Positions 8,589 to 15,087 of a stretch of DNA of 15,087 nucleotides are shown here, one piece after another. The stretch lies in the NCBI GenBank assembly GCA_900759225.1, contig CAAEUM010000040.1, positions 1-15,087 of the forward strand. The letters are read 5' to 3'. The position numbers and the translations under genes were made by a program. Each line of letters starts with the position of its first letter. The stretch's first letter is position 1. The stretch is from Lachnospiraceae bacterium (GTDB taxonomy: Bacteria; Bacillota; Clostridia; Lachnospirales; Lachnospiraceae). A model generated the notes under the pieces. That model saw nothing but the letters and a program-made list of their open reading frames with translations, was not told the DNA's origin and ran no database searches.

Positions 8589-10271
8589 ATGGATAAATTG
8601 ACGGGGGCAGAGATTGTAGTAGAGTGTTTAAAGGAGCAGGGCGTGGATACCGTATTCGGATATCCGGGCGGTGCGATCCTGAATATTTATGATGCCCTGT
8701 ACCGGCATCAGGATGAAATTACCCATATTCTTACCTCCCATGAGCAGGGAGCGTCCCATGCAGCGGACGGCTATGCAAGGGCTACAGGACGGGTAGGCGT
8801 ATGCCTGGCTACCTCCGGCCCAGGTGCGACCAACCTGGTAACAGGAATTGCTACGGCTTATATGGATTCGATCCCTGTAGTTGCTATTACCTGTAATGTA
8901 GGAAACAGCCTTCTTGGAAAGGACAGCTTCCAGGAGATTGATATTACAGGCGTTACCATGCCGATTACCAAGTACAATTTTATTGTAAAGGATATCACAA
9001 AGCTGGCAAAGACCATCCGCAGAGCATTTACGATCGCAAGCAGCGGAAGGCCGGGGCCGGTTCTGGTGGACATTACAAAGGATGTGACGGCAGCGCTGTG
9101 TGATTATGAGCGCCAGGAGCCGGAGCCCATTGTGCGCCAGAGTGATACGATCCGGGACGAGGATATGGACAGGGCCATTGAGATGATACGGAAGGCCCAG
9201 AAGCCTTTTATCTTTGTAGGCGGCGGTGCGGTGATCTCCAATGCATCGGAGGAGCTTCGGGCCTTCGCAGATAAGATTCAGGCCCCGGTGGCGGACAGCC
9301 TTATGGGAAAGGGCGCCTTTGACGGGAAGCATGAGCTGTATACAGGCATGGTGGGGATGCATGGAACAAAAACCTCTAATTTCGGGATCACAGAGGCAGA
9401 CCTGCTTATTGTGATCGGGGCGCGTTTCAGCGACCGGGTGATTGGAAATGCATCAAAATTTGCAAAAAATGCAGTTATTTTGCAGCTGGATATTGACCCG
9501 GCGGAGATCAATAAAAATATTAAGGTGGACGCCAGCATTATCGGTGATGTAAAGGTGATACTGCGCAAGCTTAATGCGCGGCTTGACCCCTTAAACCATG
9601 ATGAGTGGATTGCTCATATTGAGCGGATGAAGGACATGTATCCACTGCGCTATGACAAAAAATCGCTTACAGGGCCCTACATTGTCCAGGCTATTGATGA
9701 GGTGACAGGCGGTGACGCCATTATCGCAACAGAAGTTGGGCAGCATCAGATGTGGGCAGCCCAGTACTATCAGTACCGCCAGCCGCGGACGCTTCTTACA
9801 TCAGGCGGACTGGGAACTATGGGCTATGGACTGGGGGCAGCCATCGGAGCAAAAATGGGCTGTAAGGATAAGGTGGTTATAAACATTGCGGGAGATGGGT
9901 GCTTTCGCATGAACATGAATGAGATCGCTACAGCTACCCGCTATAATATTCCTGTGATTGAGGTGATCATGAACAACCATGTCCTTGGAATGGTGCGTCA
10001 GTGGCAGACACTTTTTTACGGAAAGCGCTATTCACAGACAGTGCTGGATGATGCAGTGGACTTTGTGAAGCTGGCAGAGGCCATGGGTGCAAAGGCCTAC
10101 CGCGTAACTCAGAAGGAGGAGTTTGAACCGGTATTAAGAGAAGCGATTTCCCTTAATATCCCGGTGGTTATCGATTGTCAGATCAGCTGTGATGATAAGG
10201 TATTCCCTATGGTATCTCCGGGAGCTCCCATTGCAGACGCATTTGATGATACGGATTTGAAGATTAACTGA
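8589..10271 (+). CDS. ilvB: Acetolactate synthase, large (catalytic) subunit
   Basis: IlvB condenses two pyruvates, or pyruvate with 2-oxobutyrate, using thiamine diphosphate and FAD. This is the first common step of branched-chain amino acid synthesis. ATG 8589 (560 residues) is preferred to GTG 8583 because AAGGAG at 8574-8579 is then 9 rather than 3 bases away. Motifs seen are GYPGGAILNIYDAL, the cofactor-activating Glu E52 in SHEQGASHAADGYARATG, the thiamine diphosphate motif starting GDGCFRMNMNEI at 435, and VLGMVRQWQ. The anabolic form is favoured over a catabolic AlsS by the operon context. The regulatory subunit gene ilvN, often directly downstream, is absent here. The gene lies 28 bases after ilvD and ends the operon. 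Confidence 0.95.
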   Translation: MDKLTGAEIVVECLKEQGVDTVFGYPGGAILNIYDALYRHQDEITHILTSHEQGASHAADGYARATGRVGVCLATSGPGATNLVTGIATAYMDSIPVVAITCNVGNSLLGKDSFQEIDITGVTMPITKYNFIVKDITKLAKTIRRAFTIASSGRPGPVLVDITKDVTAALCDYERQEPEPIVRQSDTIRDEDMDRAIEMIRKAQKPFIFVGGGAVISNASEELRAFADKIQAPVADSLMGKGAFDGKHELYTGMVGMHGTKTSNFGITEADLLIVIGARFSDRVIGNASKFAKNAVILQLDIDPAEINKNIKVDASIIGDVKVILRKLNARLDPLNHDEWIAHIERMKDMYPLRYDKKSLTGPYIVQAIDEVTGGDAIIATEVGQHQMWAAQYYQYRQPRTLLTSGGLGTMGYGLGAAIGAKMGCKDKVVINIAGDGCFRMNMNEIATATRYNIPVIEVIMNNHVLGMVRQWQTLFYGKRYSQTVLDDAVDFVKLAEAMGAKAYRVTQKEEFEPVLREAISLNIPVVIDCQISCDDKVFPMVSPGAPIADAFDDTDLKIN

Positions 10272-10294
10272 GAAGGAGGCTCTGGCTGAACGAT

Positions 10295-10339
10295 TACCTA
10301 CTATTTAAAATACCCGGGCTGAAATGCTGTAAATAGGTA
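10295..10339. repeat. Imperfect inverted repeat between ilvB and the serC promoter
   Basis: TACCTA...TTT (10295-10306) can pair with AAATAGGTA (10331-10339) if three bases bulge out. It ends one base before the -35 box at 10341. No T run follows, so it is not a typical terminator. It could be a 3' hairpin of the ilvB message or part of a serC operator. Confidence 0.3.
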
Positions 10340-10340
10340 C

Positions 10341-10369
10341 TTGAAAAATCAATAAAAACGGTGTATAGT
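10341..10369 (+). promoter_or_regulatory. Sigma-A-type promoter of the serC-serA unit
   Basis: TTGAAA (10341-10346), 17 bases, then TATAGT (10364-10369). The predicted start near 10376 gives a 5' leader of about 178 bases before the serC ATG, much longer than the leuB leader and largely occupied by the hairpin at 10436-10534. Confidence 0.78.
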
Positions 10370-10435
10370 GAGTTTAATATTCCACAGCGTCAATTAGTTA
10401 ACAAAGTAACAGAGTGAAGCGCCGGGATAAAAGAT

Positions 10436-10534
10436 GAGCTTACAGCGTGTGTGCATCCGGATGACTTCCCTGCGGAGGATTCTTAACTTGAATCTGAATA
10501 CAGGGAAGTCCTCTGCATATATTAGACTAAGCTC
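10436..10534 (+). ncRNA. Structured serC leader: nested four-helix hairpin, candidate cis-regulatory RNA
   Basis: Four nested helices can be drawn by eye. P1 pairs 10436-10442 with 10528-10534 (7 bp, perfect). P2 pairs 10448-10455 with 10514-10521 (8 bp, two G-U). P3 pairs 10463-10472 with 10501-10510 (10 bp, perfect). P4 pairs 10478-10482 with 10490-10494 around a 7-base loop. Together they give 30 base pairs in 99 nt, separated by internal loops of 3-7 bases. P1 closes 6 bases before the ribosome binding site AGGAGGAG (10541-10548). No terminator, T-box sequence or known riboswitch consensus was recognised. A regulatory role is inference; the base pairing is directly visible. Confidence 0.6.
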
Positions 10535-10553
10535 GAAAAGAGGAGGAGACAGT

Positions 10554-11636
10554 ATGAGCAGAGTTTACAATTTTTCAGCAGGTCCGGCTGTATTGCCGGA
10601 GGAGGTTCTGAAGGAGGCAGCAGCAGAGATGCTGGACTACAGAGGAACAGGAATGTCAGTAATGGAGATGAGCCATCGATCTAAGGCTTATGATGATATT
10701 ATTAAAACTGCTGAATCAGACCTGCGGGATCTTCTTTCTATCCCGGATAACTATAGGGTCCTGTTCCTTCAGGGCGGCGGCTCCCAGCAGTTTGCAATGG
10801 TTCCTATGAACCTGATGAAAAACAGGGTGGCTGATTATATTATTACAGGGCAGTGGGCGAAAAAAGCATTTCAGGAGGGCTCTATTTACGGTAAGGCAAA
10901 TGCCATTGCCTCCAGTGCAGATAAGACCTTTTCCTATATTCCGGACTGCACTGACCTTCCTGTATCAGAGGATGCAGATTACGTTTATATCTGTGAAAAC
11001 AATACGATTTACGGAACAAAATTCTGGACGCTTCCCAACACCAAGGGTAAGCTCCTTGTTGCAGACCAGTCCTCCTGCTTCTTGTCTGAGCCGGTGGATG
11101 TAACAAAATACGGTTTGATCTTTGCAGGGGCACAGAAAAATGTGGGTCCGGCAGGAACTGTGATCGTGATCATCCGGGAGGATTTGATCACAGAGGATGT
11201 TCTGGCTGGTACACCGACCATGCTGCGCTACAAGACACATGCAGATGCAGGTTCCCTGTACAATACACCTCCCACCTACGGCATTTATATCTGCGGAAAG
11301 GTATTTAAGTGGCTGAAGGCAAATGGCGGCCTGGAGGAAATGAAGAAACGCAATGAGGAAAAGGCAAAGCTTCTTTATGAGTTCCTGGATCAGAGCAGGC
11401 TCTTTAAGGGAACGGTTGAGAAAAAGGACCGCTCTATGATGAATGTGCCTTTTATTACAGGAAACGAGGAGATGGATGCCCTGTTTGTTAAGGAATCAAA
11501 GGCAGCAGGCCTTGAAAACTTAAAGGGACACAGGACAGTAGGCGGTATGCGTGCCAGCATTTATAATGCAATGCCATTGGAGGGTGTCAAGAAGCTGGTA
11601 GCGTTTATGGATGATTTTGAGGCGAAGCATAAATAA
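10554..11636 (+). CDS. serC: Phosphoserine aminotransferase
   Basis: SerC transfers an amino group from glutamate to 3-phosphohydroxypyruvate, giving O-phosphoserine, the second step of serine synthesis. It uses PLP. The frame is open back to 10434, but ATG 10554 is chosen: AGGAGGAG (10541-10548) sits just upstream, the protein then begins SRVYNFSAGPAVLPEEV as the family does, and the length becomes the usual 360 residues. The PLP-binding lysine is K195 in FAGAQKNVGPAG. The phosphate-binding segment GGGSQQFAMVPMNL and the C-terminal GHRTVGGMRASIYNAMP motif are intact. It is the first gene of the serC-serA unit, with serA starting 99 bases downstream across a structured gap. Confidence 0.96.
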   Translation: MSRVYNFSAGPAVLPEEVLKEAAAEMLDYRGTGMSVMEMSHRSKAYDDIIKTAESDLRDLLSIPDNYRVLFLQGGGSQQFAMVPMNLMKNRVADYIITGQWAKKAFQEGSIYGKANAIASSADKTFSYIPDCTDLPVSEDADYVYICENNTIYGTKFWTLPNTKGKLLVADQSSCFLSEPVDVTKYGLIFAGAQKNVGPAGTVIVIIREDLITEDVLAGTPTMLRYKTHADAGSLYNTPPTYGIYICGKVFKWLKANGGLEEMKKRNEEKAKLLYEFLDQSRLFKGTVEKKDRSMMNVPFITGNEEMDALFVKESKAAGLENLKGHRTVGGMRASIYNAMPLEGVKKLVAFMDDFEAKHK

Positions 11637-11638
11637 AG

Positions 11639-11697
11639 GCAACAGTTCAGAGGGCGGTGCAGCCGCACTAAGAAGATGCCCCTGGCTGAACTGTTGC
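11639..11697 (+). other. Structured intercistronic element between serC and serA
   Basis: GCAACAGTTCAG (11639-11650) and CTGAACTGTTGC (11686-11697) form a perfect 12-bp stem. It is extended by AGGGC with GCCCCT (11651-11655 with 11678-11683, one bulge). The apical part can form GCGG-tgcag-CCGC (11654-11666), which competes with that extension. The stem starts two bases after the serC stop codon. The following bases are aaataaag, not a T run, so it is not an intrinsic terminator. Likely roles are protecting the serC message end, cleavage, or setting the serC:serA ratio. Confidence 0.6.
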
Positions 11698-11735
11698 AAA
11701 TAAAGGGCTGGCCGTATAAAACAGGGAGGCAGATC

Positions 11736-12899
11736 ATGAAAAAGATACATTGTTTAAATGCCATTGCAGACTGCGGGACAAAGCTGTTTCCGGCAGATTA
11801 TGAGCTTACAGATAAGATGGAGGAGGCCCAGGGCGTCCTGGTGCGCAGTGCTTCCATGCATGATATGGAGCTTGGAGAGGAGCTGTTAGCCATTGGGCGT
11901 GCAGGCGCAGGTGTCAACAACATCCCTCTGGATGCCTGTGCAGAAAAGGGAATTGTGGTATTTAATACACCGGGAGCCAATGCCAACGGCGTAAAGGAGC
12001 TGGTGTTTGCAGGAATGCTCCTTGCTTCCCGTGATATTGTAGGCGGGATTGACTGGTGCCGCCAGAATGCAGGGGATGAAAATATTGCAAAGACAACGGA
12101 AAAGAGTAAGAAGGCCTTTGCCGGCTGTGAGCTGAAGGGAAAGAAGCTGGGAGTTATTGGCCTTGGAGCGATCGGTGCAGAGGTTGCCAATGCGGCCACT
12201 CATTTCGGTATGGAGGTATACGGATATGACCCCTATATTTCCGTCAATGCAGCCTGGAGATTATCCAGAAATGTAAAGCACATTACAAATGCAGATACCA
12301 TTTATCAGGAATGCGACTATATTACGATCCATGTGCCGGCTCTTGATTCTACAAAGGGTATGATCAATAAGGATACTCTGGCAATGATGAAGGACGGGGT
12401 TGTGATCCTGAATTATGCCCGGGATGTTCTGGTAAAGGATGATGATATGGCCGAGGCTTTGGAGACAGGAAAGGTAAGCAGGTATGTGACGGACTTCCCG
12501 AATCCAAAGACTGCAAATATGAAGCATGTGATTTTGACCCCTCATCTGGGAGCTTCCACAAAGGAGTCCGAGGACAACTGTGCGGTTATGGCAGTGAAGG
12601 AGATGACGGATTATCTGGAAAACGGAAATATCCGCAATTCCGTCAATTATCCGGCCTGTGATATGGGCGTATGCCAGGCAGAAAGCCGTGTGGCAGTGCT
12701 TCACTTAAATATCCCCAACATGATCGGACAGATTACAGGAATCCTGGCAGATCAGGGCGTAAATATTACGGATATGACGAATAAGAGCCGTGATAAGTAT
12801 GCGTATACGCTGCTTGATATGGAGCACAGGCTTCAGACAGATACGCTGGAGCGCTTAAAGGCAATTAAGGGCGTGCTCCGGGTACGTGTGGTAAAATAA
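11736..12899 (+). CDS. serA: D-3-phosphoglycerate dehydrogenase (short, ACT-domain form)
   Basis: SerA oxidises 3-phosphoglycerate to 3-phosphohydroxypyruvate with NAD+, the entry step to serine. ATG 11736 is chosen for GGGAGG at 11724-11729 and the family-like start MKKIHCLNAIADCG, giving 387 residues. Visible are the GRAGAGVNNIP substrate region, the Rossmann motif GLGAIG at 142-147, catalytic Arg R229 (NYARD) and His H270 (TPHLGAS). The usual DVFxxEP motif carrying the catalytic Glu is replaced by TDFPNP (253-257). An ACT domain fills residues 317-387 (ESRVAVLHLNIPNMIGQ), suggesting allosteric control, probably by serine. The gene order serC-serA suggests co-transcription from the promoter at 10341. 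Confidence 0.94.
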   Translation: MKKIHCLNAIADCGTKLFPADYELTDKMEEAQGVLVRSASMHDMELGEELLAIGRAGAGVNNIPLDACAEKGIVVFNTPGANANGVKELVFAGMLLASRDIVGGIDWCRQNAGDENIAKTTEKSKKAFAGCELKGKKLGVIGLGAIGAEVANAATHFGMEVYGYDPYISVNAAWRLSRNVKHITNADTIYQECDYITIHVPALDSTKGMINKDTLAMMKDGVVILNYARDVLVKDDDMAEALETGKVSRYVTDFPNPKTANMKHVILTPHLGASTKESEDNCAVMAVKEMTDYLENGNIRNSVNYPACDMGVCQAESRVAVLHLNIPNMIGQITGILADQGVNITDMTNKSRDKYAYTLLDMEHRLQTDTLERLKAIKGVLRVRVVK

Positions 12900-12978
12900 A
12901 AAAAGTGCTCTAAAAGCGGAATGAGAGGATTGGCGTGCACAGCATGCAGGCTCTCTGCGCGTGAGGGGCGGGGAACTG

Positions 12979-12996
12979 AGGCGGGCTTGCCCGCCT
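12979..12996. repeat. GC-rich hairpin between serA and the DUF1015 gene
   Basis: AGGCGGGC-tt-GCCCGCCT is a perfect 8-bp inverted repeat with a 2-base centre. It is followed by tcttcctg, only a weak pyrimidine tract, so termination would be partial at best. The rest of the 135-base gap shows a short repeat GCGTGC-aca-GCATGC near 12933 and no clear promoter. Confidence 0.5.
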
Positions 12997-13034
12997 TCTT
13001 CCTGTAAAAGCGAAACAGAAAAAGGAGAAATGAA

Positions 13035-14273
13035 ATGGCAGTTGTGAAACCATTTGTATGCATCCGTCCGGCAGAGGACAAGGTATCTCATGTGGCGGCA
13101 TTGCCCTATGATGTTTACAGCCGGCAGGAGGCAAAAAGGGCAGTGGAGGGCAATCCTCTTTCTTTTTTAAATATTGACCGGGCAGAAACACAGTTTCCGG
13201 ATGATGTGGACACCTATGATCCGCGGGTGTATGTAAAGGCAAAGGAACTGCTGGAGCAGCAGATCTCGGAGGGCGTTTATGTAACGGATCCCGGAGAAAA
13301 TTATTATCTTTATGAGCTTACGATGGAGGGCCGGAGCCAGACAGGGGTCGTGGCCTGCTGTTCCATTGATGATTATCTGGACCATGTGATCAAAAAGCAT
13401 GAAAATACCAGGGAGGATAAGGAGCTTGACCGAATCCACCACGTAGATACAGTTAATGCCCATACAGGCCCTATTTTCCTGGCTTACAGGCAGAATGAGG
13501 TTTTAAAATCCATTATAGCAGAGGTAAAGAAGGAAAAGCCTCTTTATGATTTTGTGACAGAGGACGGTATTGGGCACCGGGTATGGAGAATGGATGACAG
13601 ACAGCTGTGCAGTCAGGTGGAGGAGGCTTTTGCTGCCATTCCGTCTACCTATATTGCGGACGGACACCACAGGGCAGCGTCGGCTGTGAAGGTGGGGTTA
13701 AAGCGCCGTCAGGAAGCTCCTGGCTATACAGGAAAAGAGCCCTTTAACTATTTTCTTTCCATTCTTTTCCCGGATGAGGAGCTGATGATCCTGCCTTACA
13801 ACAGGGTGGTAAAGGATTTAAACGGCCTTACGGCTGCTTCCTTCCTTGAACAGGCAGAAACCTGCTTTGAAGTAGAGCGTCTTGGAAAAGAGCCTTTTGC
13901 TCCAGGGGAAAAGGGGAGCTTTGGCATGTTTCTGGAGGATAGCTGGTACAGCCTGAAGGCAAAGCCATGCTGCAAGTCAGATGACCCTGTAAAGGGGCTG
14001 GATGTGTCTGTGCTCCAGGACAGGCTTCTGGGCCCTGTTTTGGGAATCGGCGACCCAAGAACGGACAAGCGCATTGATTTTATTGGAGGGATCCGCGGTC
14101 TGAAGGAACTGGAGCGGCGTGTCCATGAGGATATGAAGGTGGCCTTTTCCATGTATCCAACTTCGATCGAGGAGCTCCTTCTGGTAGCAGATGCAGGCCT
14201 TTTGATGCCTCCGAAGTCAACCTGGTTTGAGCCCAAATTGAGGAGCGGATTGTTTATACACGCGCTGTGTTAA
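13035..14273 (+). CDS. DUF1015 family protein, candidate serine/phosphoserine-linked enzyme
   Basis: This 412-residue protein matches the DUF1015 family by overall pattern: N-terminal VKPFVCIRPAEDKVSHVAALPYDVYS, the segment KKHENTREDKELDRIHHVDTVNAHTGPIFL, and IADGHHRAASA with D209-G-H-H-R213. There is no signal peptide or membrane segment, so it is cytoplasmic. AAGGAG (13022-13027) lies 7 bases before the ATG. The function is not established to my knowledge. DGHHR recalls the phosphate-handling motif of ParB/sulfiredoxin-fold proteins, which include the free serine kinases SerK and SbnI; this is a motif resemblance, not a shown homology. It directly follows serC-serA, in a window with no serB-like phosphatase, which makes phosphoserine or serine the natural substrate to test. 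Its stop codon overlaps that of the convergent M23 gene. Confidence 0.85.
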   Translation: MAVVKPFVCIRPAEDKVSHVAALPYDVYSRQEAKRAVEGNPLSFLNIDRAETQFPDDVDTYDPRVYVKAKELLEQQISEGVYVTDPGENYYLYELTMEGRSQTGVVACCSIDDYLDHVIKKHENTREDKELDRIHHVDTVNAHTGPIFLAYRQNEVLKSIIAEVKKEKPLYDFVTEDGIGHRVWRMDDRQLCSQVEEAFAAIPSTYIADGHHRAASAVKVGLKRRQEAPGYTGKEPFNYFLSILFPDEELMILPYNRVVKDLNGLTAASFLEQAETCFEVERLGKEPFAPGEKGSFGMFLEDSWYSLKAKPCCKSDDPVKGLDVSVLQDRLLGPVLGIGDPRTDKRIDFIGGIRGLKELERRVHEDMKVAFSMYPTSIEELLLVADAGLLMPPKSTWFEPKLRSGLFIHALC

Positions 14274-15087
14274 GGAAGCTTCGGTGGAGTCATGTCCTTT
14301 GTCTGATAACGCCGTGTCCACTCCTTTGTACCTTCCACTTTTACAGCTTCACTTTTGTTTAAGGAGAGGAATTTTACCAGCTCATAGCAATTGACCCAGA
14401 TTTCGTGATCACTGTCCTTCTGTGATTCGTCAAAGATCAGTTCCAGGCCAAAATGGAGATGGGGCTCATCAATGTTGTTGGTGTTTTCCTTGGAGCTGTA
14501 GCCGGTACGCCCAAGATATCCAATGACATCCCCGGCCTGAACAAGGCTTCCCTCTTTCAGGTTTGACTGATAGGGGTAGTTTTTTCGGAGATGGGCGTAA
14601 TAATAGTAGCGTTTCTTATCAAAGCTGCGTATGCCCAGCCGCCAGCCGCCGTACTGATTCCATCCCATGGCCTCAACCTGGCCGGATTCTACTGCAATGA
14701 CAGGAGTACCTACTTGCCCCATCATGTCATGCCCCAGATGCTGGCGGCGGAAGCCGTAGCTTCTTGCAGTGCCGAAATCGTCAAAATCACTGTAGGGAAA
14801 GCCCTTTGCCAGAGGAGAGAAGGCCTTGAGGCCGTATTTTGTGACCCATATGGTGGCAGGGTCATCTGCGGGATTGCCGGTAACGGAAGAGGGCAGATAG
14901 GAGGCGGGGGCTTCGTCTGCCGGGATCTCTGCCTGAAACTGCCCTACCATGCCGTCTAAAACAGCCCCGTAAGCTTCCCTGTAGTAGGCATAATATTTCA
15001 TATCTTTCGTAAGGGCTTCCATTGTGGAAGTCCCGTCGATCAGCTGCCTGGCGATAGCATCCATGTGCTCCTGCTTATATCGGGAAA
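14270..15087 (-). CDS. M23 (LytM-type) metallopeptidase, C-terminal part, cut by the window edge
   Basis: M23 peptidases cut peptide cross-links in peptidoglycan outside the membrane. The zinc site is intact: H-x3-D in RRQHLGHDMMG (14726-14740) and H-x-H in DEPHLHFGLE (14453-14461). The core segments GTPVIAVESGQVEAMGW and LVQAGDVIGYLGRTGYS are also present. The reading frame stays open to the right edge, past the ATG at 15064 (upstream residues SRYKQEH), and that ATG has no well-spaced ribosome binding site. The true start and any membrane anchor or signal peptide therefore lie beyond 15087. The N-terminal part visible (DAIARQLIDGTSTMEALTKD) is not part of the M23 fold. About 60 residues follow the last zinc ligand. 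It is convergent with the DUF1015 gene, sharing a TTAA that holds both stop codons. Confidence 0.88.
   Translation of the reverse strand, partial: SRYKQEHMDAIARQLIDGTSTMEALTKDMKYYAYYREAYGAVLDGMVGQFQAEIPADEAPASYLPSSVTGNPADDPATIWVTKYGLKAFSPLAKGFPYSDFDDFGTARSYGFRRQHLGHDMMGQVGTPVIAVESGQVEAMGWNQYGGWRLGIRSFDKKRYYYYAHLRKNYPYQSNLKEGSLVQAGDVIGYLGRTGYSSKENTNNIDEPHLHFGLELIFDESQKDSDHEIWVNCYELVKFLSLNKSEAVKVEGTKEWTRRYQTKDMTPPKLP

Noticed and set aside
8628..9362. 244-codon open frame on the minus strand inside ilvB
   Set aside because: It lies wholly opposite an intact, well-matched ilvB, and its product is rich in His, Cys and Arg with no recognisable domain, as expected for a shadow frame.
10295..10339. 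Terminator for the leuB-ilvD-ilvB operon
   Set aside because: The stem is imperfect and AT-rich, and it is followed by the -35 region rather than a T run.
10434..10553. 40-residue N-terminal extension of serC
   Set aside because: The ATG at 10434 has no ribosome binding site, SerC proteins begin at the later ATG, and these bases form the leader hairpin instead.
10376..10553. T-box leader ahead of serC
   Set aside because: No T-box core sequence (TGGNACCGCG type) and no terminator/antiterminator pair are present.
11676..11735. 20-residue N-terminal extension of serA
   Set aside because: It begins within the intercistronic stem and has no suitable ribosome binding site; the ATG at 11736 does.
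12979..13000. Strong terminator between serA and the DUF1015 gene
   Set aside because: The 8-bp GC stem is good, but the 2-base centre and the weak tcttcctg tract make it doubtful, so it is listed only as a hairpin.
12833..13242. Overlapping minus-strand frames across the serA-DUF1015 gap
   Set aside because: Low-complexity products with no domain and no ribosome binding site; they overlap the ends of two real genes.

Overview
The window looks like a chromosomal core-metabolism segment from a Firmicute, most likely a Lachnospiraceae member (Clostridium/Enterocloster/Lachnoclostridium type). The evidence is the strong AGGAGG-type ribosome binding sites, promoters close to the sigma-A consensus, an RNase Y gene, a secreted protein with clostridial aromatic cell-wall-binding repeats, and a serC-serA-DUF1015 cluster. 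The genus is inferred from gene style, not from a database search. No phage, insertion sequence, CRISPR array, tRNA or rRNA is visible. No gap between genes exceeds 300 bases.

Layout. (1) 1-1595: rny (RNase Y) with a strong intrinsic terminator. (2) 1608-2792: a chain of small hairpins, then a single-gene unit with its own promoter and terminator encoding a secreted protein with a fibronectin-III-like region and cell-wall-binding repeats. (3) 2822-5558: a cytoplasmic M28-type metallopeptidase followed closely by a GNAT acetyltransferase. (4) 5559-10271: a regulatory region with twin TGGAATTCCA palindromes and a promoter, then leuB-ilvD-ilvB for branched-chain amino acid synthesis. No ilvN, ilvC, leuA, leuC or leuD is present. 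(5) 10272-14273: a promoter, a long structured leader, then serC, a structured intercistronic element, serA and a DUF1015 gene: the serine pathway from 3-phosphoglycerate, with no recognisable phosphoserine phosphatase. (6) 14270-15087 on the minus strand: the C-terminal part of an M23 (LytM-type) peptidase that runs off the right edge.

How the genes work together. leuB, ilvD and ilvB supply three steps of Leu/Ile/Val synthesis. serA and serC make O-phosphoserine, and the adjacent DUF1015 protein is a candidate for the next step or for a control function. The two biosynthetic units each start from a TTGAAA-17-TATRRT promoter. The most interesting material is non-coding or of unknown function: a nested 99-nt hairpin directly ahead of the serC ribosome binding site, a 12-bp perfect stem between serC and serA, the paired palindromes ahead of leuB, and the DUF1015 protein itself.
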